DNA from: Bacteroidales bacterium GP1
GTDB taxonomy: Bacteria; Bacteroidota; Bacteroidia; Bacteroidales; Muribaculaceae
Assembly (NCBI GenBank): GCA_001701105.1
Contig: DAAI01000045.1
Coordinates: forward strand, 1 to 41,372
Length of the DNA stretch: 41,372 nucleotides
Direction: 5' to 3'
The stretch's first letter is position 1. Each line of letters begins with the position of its first letter. A program made the translations under genes and the position numbers. Shown piece by piece: positions 24,978 to 33,197 of the stretch. A model generated the notes under the pieces. The model was not told the origin of the DNA and did no database searches. It was given only the letters and a program-made list of their open reading frames with translations.

Positions 24978-25009
24978 TTTGATGATTTGTCGGTTATTTC
25001 GTATATTTG
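24978..25009 (+). promoter_or_regulatory. Bacteroidetes primary-sigma promoter for the GH2 gene
   Basis: TTTG (24978-24981), 20 bases, TATATTTG (25002-25009), a full match to the consensus. Transcription should start near 25016, about 57 nt before the ATG. Confidence 0.78.
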
Positions 25010-25072
25010 CGCATCTAAATTTTTGATTGTAATATCTACACTTATTTATATGATTTCTAAACTGCCTACTAT

Positions 25073-27439
25073 ATGAATTATCCAAAATTTTTATTATTGG
25101 CTGCAATAGCAGTCTCCTCCCTGTCAGCAATAGCGACCCGGCGGATGCAACTTCTTGACGAAGGCTGGAATTTCTCCTACATTCCGGATTCCACTTCCGA
25201 TGTCAAACCCTACTCTAAAGTCGTCGATCTTCCTCACGACTGGAGCGTGGAGATGCCTTTCAGCAAAAATACGTCTTCCGGGATGCCGGGAGGATATGTC
25301 TATACCGGCAAAGGCAATTATCACAAGGAAATCAACCTTACCCCTGATCAACTGAAGGGCTCGATATATTCTCTGCTGATAGAAGGAGCTTATGAACGCT
25401 GGAAATTAATGGTGAATGGCGACACCGTGGGTTTCCATCCCTATGGTTATACTTCTGCAATATTCAATATCACTCCCTATCTGAAAGACGGTAAGAACAG
25501 CATAGAAATAGCGGTTGACAATTCCAATCAGAAGAATAGCCGATGGTACTCAGGCTCCGGTCTATACCGCCATGTGCGACTAATACGAACCGGTGAGACA
25601 CATATCGCCCCGTGGAGCCTCTACATCACTACTCCGGAAGTAAATAATAATGAGGCTAAAGTAAAGGTATCATTTGATGTCGAAGGTTTTGACAAATCAA
25701 ACCCTCTAAATAGTGAGATAACCATATATGACCCCGCCGGTAATAAAGTAGATAATGTAAACGTCCATATATCGGATAAACCAGTAGAGGCGGAAATCGT
25801 AGTCCCCTCTCCCCGCTTATGGAGCAATTCCACCCCGGCCCTTTACAGCATGGAAGTATCGCTTCTCGATAATGGCAAGGAGGTTGACAAGATTAAAGAG
25901 CATTTTGGAATACGCACCATCTCCTTTTCCCCCGATGAGGGATTCCGATTGAACGGAGTACCGATGAAACTCACTGGCGCGTGTGTGCATCACGACCATG
26001 GATTGCTGGGCGCAGCCTCGTTTGATGCTGCCGAGGCTCGCAAGGTAAGGCTCCTCAAAGAAGCCGGATTCAATGCAGTACGCACAAGTCATAACCCACC
26101 TTCTCCGGCGTTCCTCAATGAATGCGACCGGCAGGGGCTGCTCGTGATTGATGAGGCTTTCGACGGATGGCGTGACGGCAAAAATGATAATGACTATCAT
26201 CTATGGATTGATGAATGGGGCACAAAGGATATAGCCGACATGGTAAGACGCGACCGTAATCATCCGTCGATAATAGCGTGGAGCATAGGTAATGAGATTC
26301 TGGAGCTGAAAAAGATAGAAGTCATAACCACGGCCCGCAAATTTGCGGGACTATGCAGGAAGCTGGATCCGACGCGCCCCGTTACAGAGGCTCTCTATTC
26401 ATGGGATGGAACGTGGGAAATCAACGATCCTCACGCCGAAAACCTCGACATCGTAGGTTACAACTATGTGCTTCATTGGGCCGATGAGGATCATAAACGC
26501 TGCCCGGAGAGGATAATGTGGCAGACTGAATCATTTCCACATGATGCTGCCTTGAATTGGCATCGTGTTATGGAGCATCCGTATGTTATAGGTGATTTCG
26601 TCTGGACCGGGATTGACTACTTAGGTGAATCAGGCATTGGCCGTTATTTCTATACTGGGCAACCGGAAGGAGAGAGCTGGCAGAACGAACAATGGCCATG
26701 GCATGGCGCATACTGCGGAGACATCGACATAACAGGATGGAGAAAACCGGTGTCGCATTACAGGCAATTGCTCTATGATAAGGATAAAAAACTTTATATG
26801 GCCGTGCGCGAACCTAATGGATACAATGGAGAGGTGCGCACAACGATGTGGGGCGTCTGGCCCACGTGGGAATCATGGAACTGGGCCGGACATGAAGGGA
26901 AGCCTATTGAAGTGGAAGTGATAAGCCGCTATCCCGAAATCCGTCTATATCTTGACAACGAACTCATAGGAAAGAAGAAAGCGGATGAGATGACTGATTT
27001 CATGGCCAAATTCACCCTTCCTTATAAAACGGGAGATCTGAAGGCAGTAGGATTTGATGATGATGGCATAGAGCAAGAATCAATCGTTATCCGGACCACG
27101 GGCAAGCCTGCCGGAATCCGGCTCACTCCCGATAAGACGGTCTTCTCTGCCGATGGCCAGGATTTAATTTTTGTGATTGCGGAGATAATCGATGCGAAGG
27201 GCAACATTGTGCCGGATGCCGCTTTGCCGGTAGATTTCTCCGTGAAAGGCGACGCCACCATTCTGGCGGCCGGAAGTGCCGACCTTACTTCCACGGAACC
27301 CTATGCTTCTCCATCGGCAAGGACTTGGAAAGGACGTGCAATGGCTGTGGTGCGTGCCGGTAAAAATCTTGGTAATGTCACCATTTCCGCCACATCTCCT
27401 AAATTAAGACAAGGCATTGCCAAAATAAAGGGTATATGA
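25073..27439 (+). CDS. Exported glycoside hydrolase family 2 (beta-galactosidase-like)
   Basis: The 788-aa protein has a signal peptide (MNYPKFLLLAAIAVSSLSAIA). In order it has the GH2 sugar-binding domain (DLPHDWSVEMPF, SRWYSGSGLYRHVRLI, about 51-170), an immunoglobulin-like domain and the TIM barrel (about 285-560). The acid/base is E408 in WSIGNEI and the nucleophile E486 in WQTESF. A DUF4982 module (WESWNWAGHEGKPIEVEV, YLDNELIGKK) and a C-terminal GH2 C5-type Ig domain follow. Enzymes of this design cleave terminal beta-galactosides or related sugars in the periplasm. No SusC/SusD pair or sugar sensor is next to it, so it is not in a typical PUL. Confidence 0.9.
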   Translation: MNYPKFLLLAAIAVSSLSAIATRRMQLLDEGWNFSYIPDSTSDVKPYSKVVDLPHDWSVEMPFSKNTSSGMPGGYVYTGKGNYHKEINLTPDQLKGSIYSLLIEGAYERWKLMVNGDTVGFHPYGYTSAIFNITPYLKDGKNSIEIAVDNSNQKNSRWYSGSGLYRHVRLIRTGETHIAPWSLYITTPEVNNNEAKVKVSFDVEGFDKSNPLNSEITIYDPAGNKVDNVNVHISDKPVEAEIVVPSPRLWSNSTPALYSMEVSLLDNGKEVDKIKEHFGIRTISFSPDEGFRLNGVPMKLTGACVHHDHGLLGAASFDAAEARKVRLLKEAGFNAVRTSHNPPSPAFLNECDRQGLLVIDEAFDGWRDGKNDNDYHLWIDEWGTKDIADMVRRDRNHPSIIAWSIGNEILELKKIEVITTARKFAGLCRKLDPTRPVTEALYSWDGTWEINDPHAENLDIVGYNYVLHWADEDHKRCPERIMWQTESFPHDAALNWHRVMEHPYVIGDFVWTGIDYLGESGIGRYFYTGQPEGESWQNEQWPWHGAYCGDIDITGWRKPVSHYRQLLYDKDKKLYMAVREPNGYNGEVRTTMWGVWPTWESWNWAGHEGKPIEVEVISRYPEIRLYLDNELIGKKKADEMTDFMAKFTLPYKTGDLKAVGFDDDGIEQESIVIRTTGKPAGIRLTPDKTVFSADGQDLIFVIAEIIDAKGNIVPDAALPVDFSVKGDATILAAGSADLTSTEPYASPSARTWKGRAMAVVRAGKNLGNVTISATSPKLRQGIAKIKGI

Positions 27440-27451
27440 GCCAATAGGCAT

Positions 27452-27470
27452 GGAGCTGGCTCCGATTTTG
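27452..27470 (+). terminator. Weak terminator candidate after the GH2 gene
   Basis: GGAG (27452-27455) and CTCC (27460-27463) form a short stem with a CTGG loop, followed by GATTTTG. It lies 12 bp past the stop codon. The stem is short, so this is tentative. Confidence 0.35.
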
Positions 27471-27543
27471 GTATATTGAACCGAGAAACACTTAAATCCA
27501 ACCGGAAACAACAGAAAAAAAATAACTTTCAAGGGCATTAAAA

Positions 27544-27575
27544 TTTGGGTGTTTGCGATTTATTGATTAATTTTG
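27544..27575 (+). promoter_or_regulatory. Bacteroidetes primary-sigma promoter for rpmH
   Basis: TTTG (27544-27547), 20 bases, TAATTTTG (27568-27575), full consensus, with the rpmH ATG 78 bp on. The leader of about 70 nt shows no obvious ribosomal-protein binding structure. Confidence 0.82.
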
Positions 27576-27653
27576 CACCCGAATGCCGAAAATCGGCCAT
27601 GCCGGGTGTGCGCATTCCTGATAACATGATAAAATTAAAACCAACTACATAAG

Positions 27654-27809
27654 ATGAAAAGGACGTTTCAACCCTCCAACCGTAGAAGAGTCAACAAGCA
27701 CGGTTTCCGCCTGAGAATGGCCACAAAGAACGGCCGTAAGGTGTTAGCACGCCGTCGCGCAAAAGGCCGCCTTTCATTATCTGTTTCTGATCATCTCGGA
27801 AGCAAGTAA
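27654..27809 (+). CDS. rpmH: 50S ribosomal protein L34
   Basis: The 51-aa reading frame begins MKRTFQPSNRRRVNKHGF and ends in LSVSDHLGSK. The L34 signature (KRTFQPS, HGFRLRMATKNGRKVL, RRRAKGR) is complete; the C-terminal extension of about six residues beyond the E. coli length is usual in Bacteroidetes. It is a stand-alone gene between its own promoter and a terminator. The usual neighbour rnpA is absent, as expected for this phylum. Confidence 0.97.
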   Translation: MKRTFQPSNRRRVNKHGFRLRMATKNGRKVLARRRAKGRLSLSVSDHLGSK

Positions 27810-27840
27810 TCAAGCGGTTCGTTTGATTCATACCCAAATT

Positions 27841-27873
27841 GGGATGTGACTTTCGGCACATCCCGCTTTTTTT
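27841..27873 (+). terminator. Rho-independent terminator of rpmH
   Basis: GGGATGTG (27841-27848) and CACATCCC (27857-27864) form an 8-bp perfect stem with an 8-nt loop, followed by GC and seven T (27867-27873). Confidence 0.92.
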
Positions 27874-27931
27874 ATTATCATCCCTGCATAATCATTAGAG
27901 TATCATGGAAGGGGCTCTGAACGCCTAATTA

Positions 27932-29158
27932 TTAGGGGGAGATGAGGCGTTGGCGGAGAGAGTCAGTGTAAGGGGTACGAAGATTAAATGTCGTTCCTGA
28001 CCCGGGAGAAGCGGTAATGTTGGAATTGTCACGGAGACGGAGCAGATATTTGTAGAATAGGATATGGCCGATACGGGCACGTAATTCTTCGATACTTACC
28101 TTACCGGTACGAATGGCTTGAATGATCCGCGATATTTCTTGCTCGGTATCCCTCGGGGCCACTATCAAGTGAGCGCCCGCCATAAGAGCCAGATCGGCGC
28201 CATGGCCTTCGGCGCCACCCATATTCATTGCATCGGTGAATACGAGTCCGGTAAAACCAAGGTCCCTTATCAGCAAATCCCGAATCACCACTGGCGATAC
28301 TGCGGCGGGAAGCATTGTGCCGTCGATGGCGGGCACGGCAAGATGGCCCACCATAACTCCTCCGAGACCCACCTTCGACCACTCCCTGAATGGCTGCAAG
28401 TCCACGCTGTCCATCATATGCAGACTGCGGTTCACTACTCCTTTTCCTGAGTGAGTATCCTTTCCCACGCTTCCTTGTCCCGGAAAATGCTTGGCTACGC
28501 TCATCACGCCTCCATCTTCTAATCCTCTGGCATAAGAGAGCCCGAGAGATGTTACCCTGCCAGGGTCGCTGCCAAAACTTCGCATTCCCATGATGCCGGC
28601 AGTTCCATTGACATCAAGCACCGGCCCGAGCACCATATTAATCCCTACCTGACGGCATTCCCTCGCCACTTCATACCCGTAGTCATACATCAGCTGCTCG
28701 TCGACATCCTCTCCTAATTTCCCGTTTGCAGGGTATCTCGGCGCATCCGACAACCGCATCCCAAGACCCCATTCCGCATCAACTGCCACAAAAGGATAGA
28801 CATCTCCATTACGAATCATAGAATCCGCGATTGCCTTTGCACCATGAGCATCGCCTTTTAGCAGGATGATACCTCCAATCCCCCTCGCAGCATATTCTTT
28901 CACACGCCGCAAGGTCCACTCATCATCACTGGCAAACACCGCAGGCATCATTACTTGTGCAGCCAATTGAAGGGTATCCATATCATTTGCCACCGAATCG
29001 GCCCAAACAGCCGCTTCCTCGCTTAAGTCCTCCACCCGCACTTCTACAGCCGCAGAATCAGTATCTCGCTCTTTACCCGACGGGCGTATGCACGATCCCA
29101 TCGTCGTGAGTGAAATCACGGCGATGGCAATTATACATCGTGCCTGCCTAATCTTCAA
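27932..29158 (-). CDS. GH3 lipoprotein, beta-N-acetylhexosaminidase (NagZ-like)
   Basis: The 408-aa protein has a lipoprotein signal (MGSC, Cys23) and one GH3 N-terminal TIM barrel. The NagZ-type motif KHFPGQGSVGKDTHSG, with the His-Asp pair, and the nucleophile Asp in VFTDAMNMGG point to beta-N-acetylglucosaminidase activity. In peptidoglycan recycling NagZ removes GlcNAc from muropeptides; as a lipoprotein this one would act in the periplasm or on the surface. There is no GH3 C-terminal or beta-lactamase domain. It lies 3 bp after the 5'-nucleotidase gene. Confidence 0.87.
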   Translation of the reverse strand: MKIRQARCIIAIAVISLTTMGSCIRPSGKERDTDSAAVEVRVEDLSEEAAVWADSVANDMDTLQLAAQVMMPAVFASDDEWTLRRVKEYAARGIGGIILLKGDAHGAKAIADSMIRNGDVYPFVAVDAEWGLGMRLSDAPRYPANGKLGEDVDEQLMYDYGYEVARECRQVGINMVLGPVLDVNGTAGIMGMRSFGSDPGRVTSLGLSYARGLEDGGVMSVAKHFPGQGSVGKDTHSGKGVVNRSLHMMDSVDLQPFREWSKVGLGGVMVGHLAVPAIDGTMLPAAVSPVVIRDLLIRDLGFTGLVFTDAMNMGGAEGHGADLALMAGAHLIVAPRDTEQEISRIIQAIRTGKVSIEELRARIGHILFYKYLLRLRDNSNITASPGSGTTFNLRTPYTDSLRQRLISP

Positions 29159-29161
29159 TTG

Positions 29162-30748
29162 TCAGTCGTTATAATTATCCTTATCGTATTGGTAATTCTC
29201 CGTGAACCGCGGTACACTGTCGGGCTCGATTCCGAGGCCATATTTACCGAGGTTCCGGATAAAATCAAGCATCCGTAGCCCGAGTTCCTGACGGTCGGCC
29301 CACAGCGTTTCATGTCGCGCCATTGGGGTCATATCGTCGTTACCTTCGGCTATGTAATCTATCGTGGCTACAGTATAATATCTTTCCGGATCTATTTCCT
29401 TGCCGTTGAGCAATACATGTTGCATATTGCCTTTATCATCTGTCACAACTCTTATTTCAGAGCTAACAGCCTCGCCCCCTTTACGGGCCACGATACCCAT
29501 CGTGGTCAATATATCCGATCCTTTGATCCTAATAAGCATCAATCTATTGCTGAAGGGAAACATCTCAAGGATGCGACCCTCCGATACCGGTCCTTCAGGC
29601 ATGGGCTGACGAATCCCCCCTACATTCATCAATGCAAATTCGGGATATGGCAGATTATGGGCGCCGGCTCGCAGGCTGTCGACAATTTGAGTCACAATTT
29701 GCCGCCCGGCATCCCCGGCCCAGTTGGCAAGTGCACCGGTTTTTAAGCCGTTCGGCATATAATCGTAGCTGTAACCAACAACCACATTATTTATCGAATC
29801 TACTTTTGCACGGTAAGGACTCAGGAATACCTCCATCTCCTTATCATACTGAGATGGAGAAAACCTATCGGTGACAGGGATATATTCGTAATCGAATTTC
29901 CGCGTTTTAATATCGTCAAGGTCAATCTTTATATATCCTACGTTACGCCCGTATTTTCCGGTCTGCGCCACCAACACGGGCTTCCCTTCTGCATTCTCTA
30001 TCCAATATGGCGTTTCTTCCGGGGTCTTCGGGTTGACAAAGGAATGGCTATGGCCGCCGATAATAATGTCAATGTCTTTGGAATTGCGGGCAAGATCAAT
30101 ATCTGACACCTTACCCGGCTCCATACGGTATCCGATATGAGTTACGGCTACCACAAGATCGCATTTATTTTTTGCTTTAAGAAATGTGGCCCATCTATTG
30201 GCGGATTCAATGGCATCCGTATATTTCATTCCTCCTGTATTATTGGCAGAAATCAAGCTCTGCGGATCAATATTTATACCGATGAAACCGATTTTACGTT
30301 TACCGATTTTCTTTATGACATAAGGCTTGAAGAGGCCCTTGGCCGGCGTATCCTCAAAATCATAATTGGCCGAAAGACGATCAGCATCGACCGTGGCCCA
30401 ATACTTCGCTATTTCTTCAATACCATTGTCGAACTCATGATTGCCTAAAATCCTTATATCATATCCCATCATGTTGAACAAAGGATATTCCACATCGCCC
30501 TTGAAATATTTGAAATAGAGAGTGCCCTGCACGGCATCTCCGGCGTCTATCAGAATCACATTCTTTTCAGCCTTCCTTACGGAATCGATTATCGCCTTTC
30601 TCTGAAGCACCCCTCCTACCCCGTTTTTATCCGGGTCGATGTTGGAATGCGTATCATTGGTATGCAGAAGTACGACACTTTCGGCCCCACAGTTGAGGGC
30701 TATTATAAATCCGGCAATCACCGGAAATAGAATACGGAGATTTTTCAT
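29162..30748 (-). CDS. Periplasmic 5'-nucleotidase / UDP-sugar hydrolase
   Basis: The 528-aa protein has a signal peptide (cleavage near residue 22). An N-terminal calcineurin-type metallophosphatase domain carries HTNDTHS (D32, H34), DAGDAVQGT, GNHEFDNG, VTHIGYR and GGHSHSF, all the metal ligands of the family. A C-terminal 5'-nucleotidase domain follows (about 335-500, MNVGGIRQPMPEG). It releases phosphate and nucleosides from periplasmic nucleotides, or cleaves UDP-sugars. It lies 60 bp downstream of gpmI and 3 bp upstream of the GH3 gene, so the three probably form one unit. Confidence 0.88.
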   Translation of the reverse strand: MKNLRILFPVIAGFIIALNCGAESVVLLHTNDTHSNIDPDKNGVGGVLQRKAIIDSVRKAEKNVILIDAGDAVQGTLYFKYFKGDVEYPLFNMMGYDIRILGNHEFDNGIEEIAKYWATVDADRLSANYDFEDTPAKGLFKPYVIKKIGKRKIGFIGINIDPQSLISANNTGGMKYTDAIESANRWATFLKAKNKCDLVVAVTHIGYRMEPGKVSDIDLARNSKDIDIIIGGHSHSFVNPKTPEETPYWIENAEGKPVLVAQTGKYGRNVGYIKIDLDDIKTRKFDYEYIPVTDRFSPSQYDKEMEVFLSPYRAKVDSINNVVVGYSYDYMPNGLKTGALANWAGDAGRQIVTQIVDSLRAGAHNLPYPEFALMNVGGIRQPMPEGPVSEGRILEMFPFSNRLMLIRIKGSDILTTMGIVARKGGEAVSSEIRVVTDDKGNMQHVLLNGKEIDPERYYTVATIDYIAEGNDDMTPMARHETLWADRQELGLRMLDFIRNLGKYGLGIEPDSVPRFTENYQYDKDNYND

Positions 30749-30808
30749 GATGCAGATGGTGTTTTGTTATGGCGTTTCGCGCAAACGAGACGCCACATTT
30801 GGATTGAA

Positions 30809-32320
30809 TCAGAATTCAATGAGATTATTGCCAGTCATGTCGGCAGGCTGCGGAAGCTCCATTAGCTTTAGGATAGAGGGCGCCACATCGGCAAGTCGTC
30901 CATTCTTTGTTTTGGCATCCTTATGCGAGCCGATATAAATGAATGGCACTGGATTCAATGAATGAGCCGTATTGGGAGTTCCATCCTCATTAAGCGCATG
31001 GTCGGCATTGCCATGATCGGCAATGATGATTACTTCATATTCATGGCTGCGGGCTGCCTCGACCACTTTCTCAACGCATTTGTCGAGAGTGGCAATAGCT
31101 TTCTGGATTGCCGGATAGACACCTGTATGCCCCACCATATCACCATTAGCGAAGTTTACCACAATGAAATCATATTTCTCCGTATCAATAGCCGCTACCA
31201 GTTTCTCTGTCACTTCCGACGCGCTCATCTCGGGCTGAAGGTCGTAGGTGGCCACTTTAGGAGACGGCACGAGGATTCTGTCTTCCCCATCAAACGGCTT
31301 CTCACGGCCGCCATTAAAGAAGAATGTGACATGGGCATACTTTTCTGTTTCGGCGATGTGCAGCTGTTTCTTCTCTTTGTTCGAGAGATATTCCGCCAAT
31401 GTATCGGCCACATCCTGCTTATTGAAAAGGATGTGAACTCCCTGGAATGAATCGTCATAAGGAGTCATGCAGTAATACTGCAGATCTGGGATCGGATTCA
31501 TCCCGTCCTCCCCATGCTGCGTTAGCACGGTGGTTAGTTCTTTCGCACGATCGTTGCGGTAATTGAAGAAGATTACCACATGGCCGGCGCCGATGCGTCC
31601 GTCGACGGTATCGTTGACTATCGGTTTGATAAATTCATCAGTCACTCCTTCGGCATATGATTCCTCGACAGCCTTCACCATATTATCGGCTTTCTTACCC
31701 TCTCCATATACGAGTAGGTTATAGGCTTCTTTGAGCCTTTCCCATCGCTTGTCGCGATCCATGGCATAATATCGACCGATTACACTTGCCACTTTCCCGG
31801 CTGACTCCGCACAATGATCTTCCACATCCTTGATGAAGCCTGCTCCGCTCCGCGGATCAGTGTCGCGGCCGTCCATGAAGCAATGAATGTAAACCTTATC
31901 CAGGCCGTAGTTCTTGGCCGTATCGCAGAGAGCATAGAGGTGTTCGAGAGATGAATGCACTCCTCCATTTGATGTAAGACCCATGAAATGGATAGGTACA
32001 TTATGATCGCGGGCATAGCTGAACGCACTTTTTATCTCAGGATTCGCAGCAAAACTTCCATCGGCTATCGCACGGTTGATTTTAACCAGGTCCTGGTATA
32101 CCACCCGGCCCGCGCCGATGTTGAGGTGTCCCACTTCTGAATTGCCCATCTGGCCATCCGGCAAGCCTACATTCTCACCGCTGGCTTGCAATTCTGAATT
32201 CGGATTTTCAGCAACAAGCCTGTCCATATAGGGCGTAGGGGTATTATAAATGGCATCATCTTTCTTATGGTCGCCGATGCCATATCCATCGAGGATAATC
32301 AATAATGCTTTCTTTGACAT
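30809..32320 (-). CDS. gpmI: 2,3-bisphosphoglycerate-independent phosphoglycerate mutase
   Basis: GpmI interconverts 3- and 2-phosphoglycerate in glycolysis with two Mn ions. The 503-aa length is normal. The first metal motif LIILDGYGIG, the phospho-serine motif GQMGNSEVGHLNIGAGR (Ser near residue 62), HCFMDGRDTDP and the C-terminal metal motifs NFANGDMVGHTGV and IIIADHGNADH are all present. A -7 element lies at 32414-32421. It is the first gene of the gpmI/5'-nucleotidase/GH3 run. Confidence 0.96.
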   Translation of the reverse strand: MSKKALLIILDGYGIGDHKKDDAIYNTPTPYMDRLVAENPNSELQASGENVGLPDGQMGNSEVGHLNIGAGRVVYQDLVKINRAIADGSFAANPEIKSAFSYARDHNVPIHFMGLTSNGGVHSSLEHLYALCDTAKNYGLDKVYIHCFMDGRDTDPRSGAGFIKDVEDHCAESAGKVASVIGRYYAMDRDKRWERLKEAYNLLVYGEGKKADNMVKAVEESYAEGVTDEFIKPIVNDTVDGRIGAGHVVIFFNYRNDRAKELTTVLTQHGEDGMNPIPDLQYYCMTPYDDSFQGVHILFNKQDVADTLAEYLSNKEKKQLHIAETEKYAHVTFFFNGGREKPFDGEDRILVPSPKVATYDLQPEMSASEVTEKLVAAIDTEKYDFIVVNFANGDMVGHTGVYPAIQKAIATLDKCVEKVVEAARSHEYEVIIIADHGNADHALNEDGTPNTAHSLNPVPFIYIGSHKDAKTKNGRLADVAPSILKLMELPQPADMTGNNLIEF

Positions 32321-32413
32321 TTCTTTACCTTTTATATCTGAACTATATTCTTTCTCTATGAGTCTTAGTCTTAGTATTTCTTTCGGGACACGGTTGCAAA
32401 CCTAAATCTCCTA

Positions 32414-32421
32414 CAAAATTA
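32414..32421 (-). promoter_or_regulatory. -7 promoter element for gpmI
   Basis: TAATTTTG on the minus strand, 94 bp before the gpmI start, fits TAnnTTTG; the -33 region is not a clear match. Confidence 0.4.
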
Positions 32422-32451
32422 ACAAATTATCTGCAATTATAGTTATCTTCA

Positions 32452-32625
32452 TTAATTAAATAATCCCACTATTATGGTAAAGGGTCCTGCTAAGGGCTTG
32501 TTATTCTGATTCAATCGATCCGGACAATCCTTAAAGTTCGTAAGCTCCCTGAGCGGCTTTATCATATTGATAATGTAAGGGTGCACGGCTCGTGCGAACC
32601 CTCCGGGCTCAAATACTCTCCAAGC
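32452..32625 (-). other. Unexplained intergenic sequence with hairpin and short open frame
   Basis: This stretch between gpmI and rplS has a hairpin (GGGTGCAC 32579-32586 with GTGC/ACCC at 32592-32601, 2-nt bulge). A minus-strand frame is open from the rplS terminator down to a stop at 32452. Its only ATG is at 32565 and would give 37 aa (MIKPLRELTNFKDCPDRLNQ...). The base use is more ordered than in the AT-rich DNA on either side. It may be a structured RNA, a small gene or a remnant. No tRNA fold could be made from it. Confidence 0.3.
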
Positions 32626-32660
32626 AAACAACGGGCTTCCGTAATGGAAGTCCGTTGTTT
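32626..32660 (-). terminator. Terminator hairpin downstream of rplS
   Basis: AAACAACGGGCTTCC (32626-32640) pairs with GGAAGTCCGTTGTTT (32646-32660) over 15 positions with one G-T wobble and a GTAAT loop. It starts 26 bp after the rplS stop. The T-rich stem end gives a modest U-tail on the minus strand. Confidence 0.75.
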
Positions 32661-32685
32661 ATTTCATTTGTAGCTTCAGGAGATG

Positions 32686-33048
32686 TTATTTTGCTTTCTT
32701 CACGAAGCGCTCCTTGATACGTGCCTTCTTACCTGTAAGGTTACGCAGATAGTAGAGTTTTGCGCGACGCACCTTACCGAGCTTATTGGTGGTTACAGAC
32801 TCAATGAACGGGCTTTCCATCGGGAAAATACGCTCTACGCCTATACCATCGGAGATCTTGCGTACTGTGAAACGTTTTTTGTCACCGTGGCCACTGATCT
32901 TGATAACCACACCGCGGTACTGCTGGATACGCTCCTTGTTACCTTCTTTGATACGATAAGCTACGGTCACGGTATCGCCGGGACCAAAGTCATCAATCTT
33001 TCTTTCAGGAGTGGCAAATGCCTCCTCCACAATCTTTATAAAGTCCAT
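32686..33048 (-). CDS. rplS: 50S ribosomal protein L19
   Basis: L19 sits at the subunit interface. The core GDTVTVAYRIKEGNKERIQQ, YRGVVIKISGHGDKKRFTVR and KVRRAKLYYLRNLTGKKARI is complete. The frame is open to an ATG at 33117, but the homologous start is MDFIKIVEEAF at 33048, giving 120 aa, the family's usual size. The extra 23 residues of the longer form match no L19 extension I know. A perfect promoter lies at 33146-33177 and a terminator at 32626-32660, so it is a single-gene unit. Confidence 0.95.
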   Translation of the reverse strand: MDFIKIVEEAFATPERKIDDFGPGDTVTVAYRIKEGNKERIQQYRGVVIKISGHGDKKRFTVRKISDGIGVERIFPMESPFIESVTTNKLGKVRRAKLYYLRNLTGKKARIKERFVKKAK

Positions 33049-33145
33049 TTTTACATGTATTTTTTTACTCGCAATATTCACGCGCCGCTTTATTATATGG
33101 GCATCTTCAGGCCCCATGTCGCGTCAGAGATTGCGAAACCGAATG

Positions 33146-33177
33146 CAAAGTTAGTTTTTTTTTTTAATATGAGCAAA
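33146..33177 (-). promoter_or_regulatory. Bacteroidetes primary-sigma promoter for rplS
   Basis: On the minus strand, TTTG (33177-33174), 20 bases, TAACTTTG (33153-33146): a full consensus match. Transcription would start near 33139, giving a leader of about 90 nt before the ATG at 33048. Confidence 0.8.
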
Positions 33178-33197
33178 AAAAGCGTTAAATTCGCGGT

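Noticed and set aside
25073..27439. Polysaccharide utilisation locus around the GH2 gene
   Set aside because: No SusC/SusD pair, hybrid two-component sensor or other carbohydrate enzyme lies adjacent.
32579..32601. tRNA-like arm (GGTTCGC...) on the minus strand near rplS
   Set aside because: No matching acceptor, D-arm or anticodon arm could be placed around it, so it is only reported as an unexplained hairpin.
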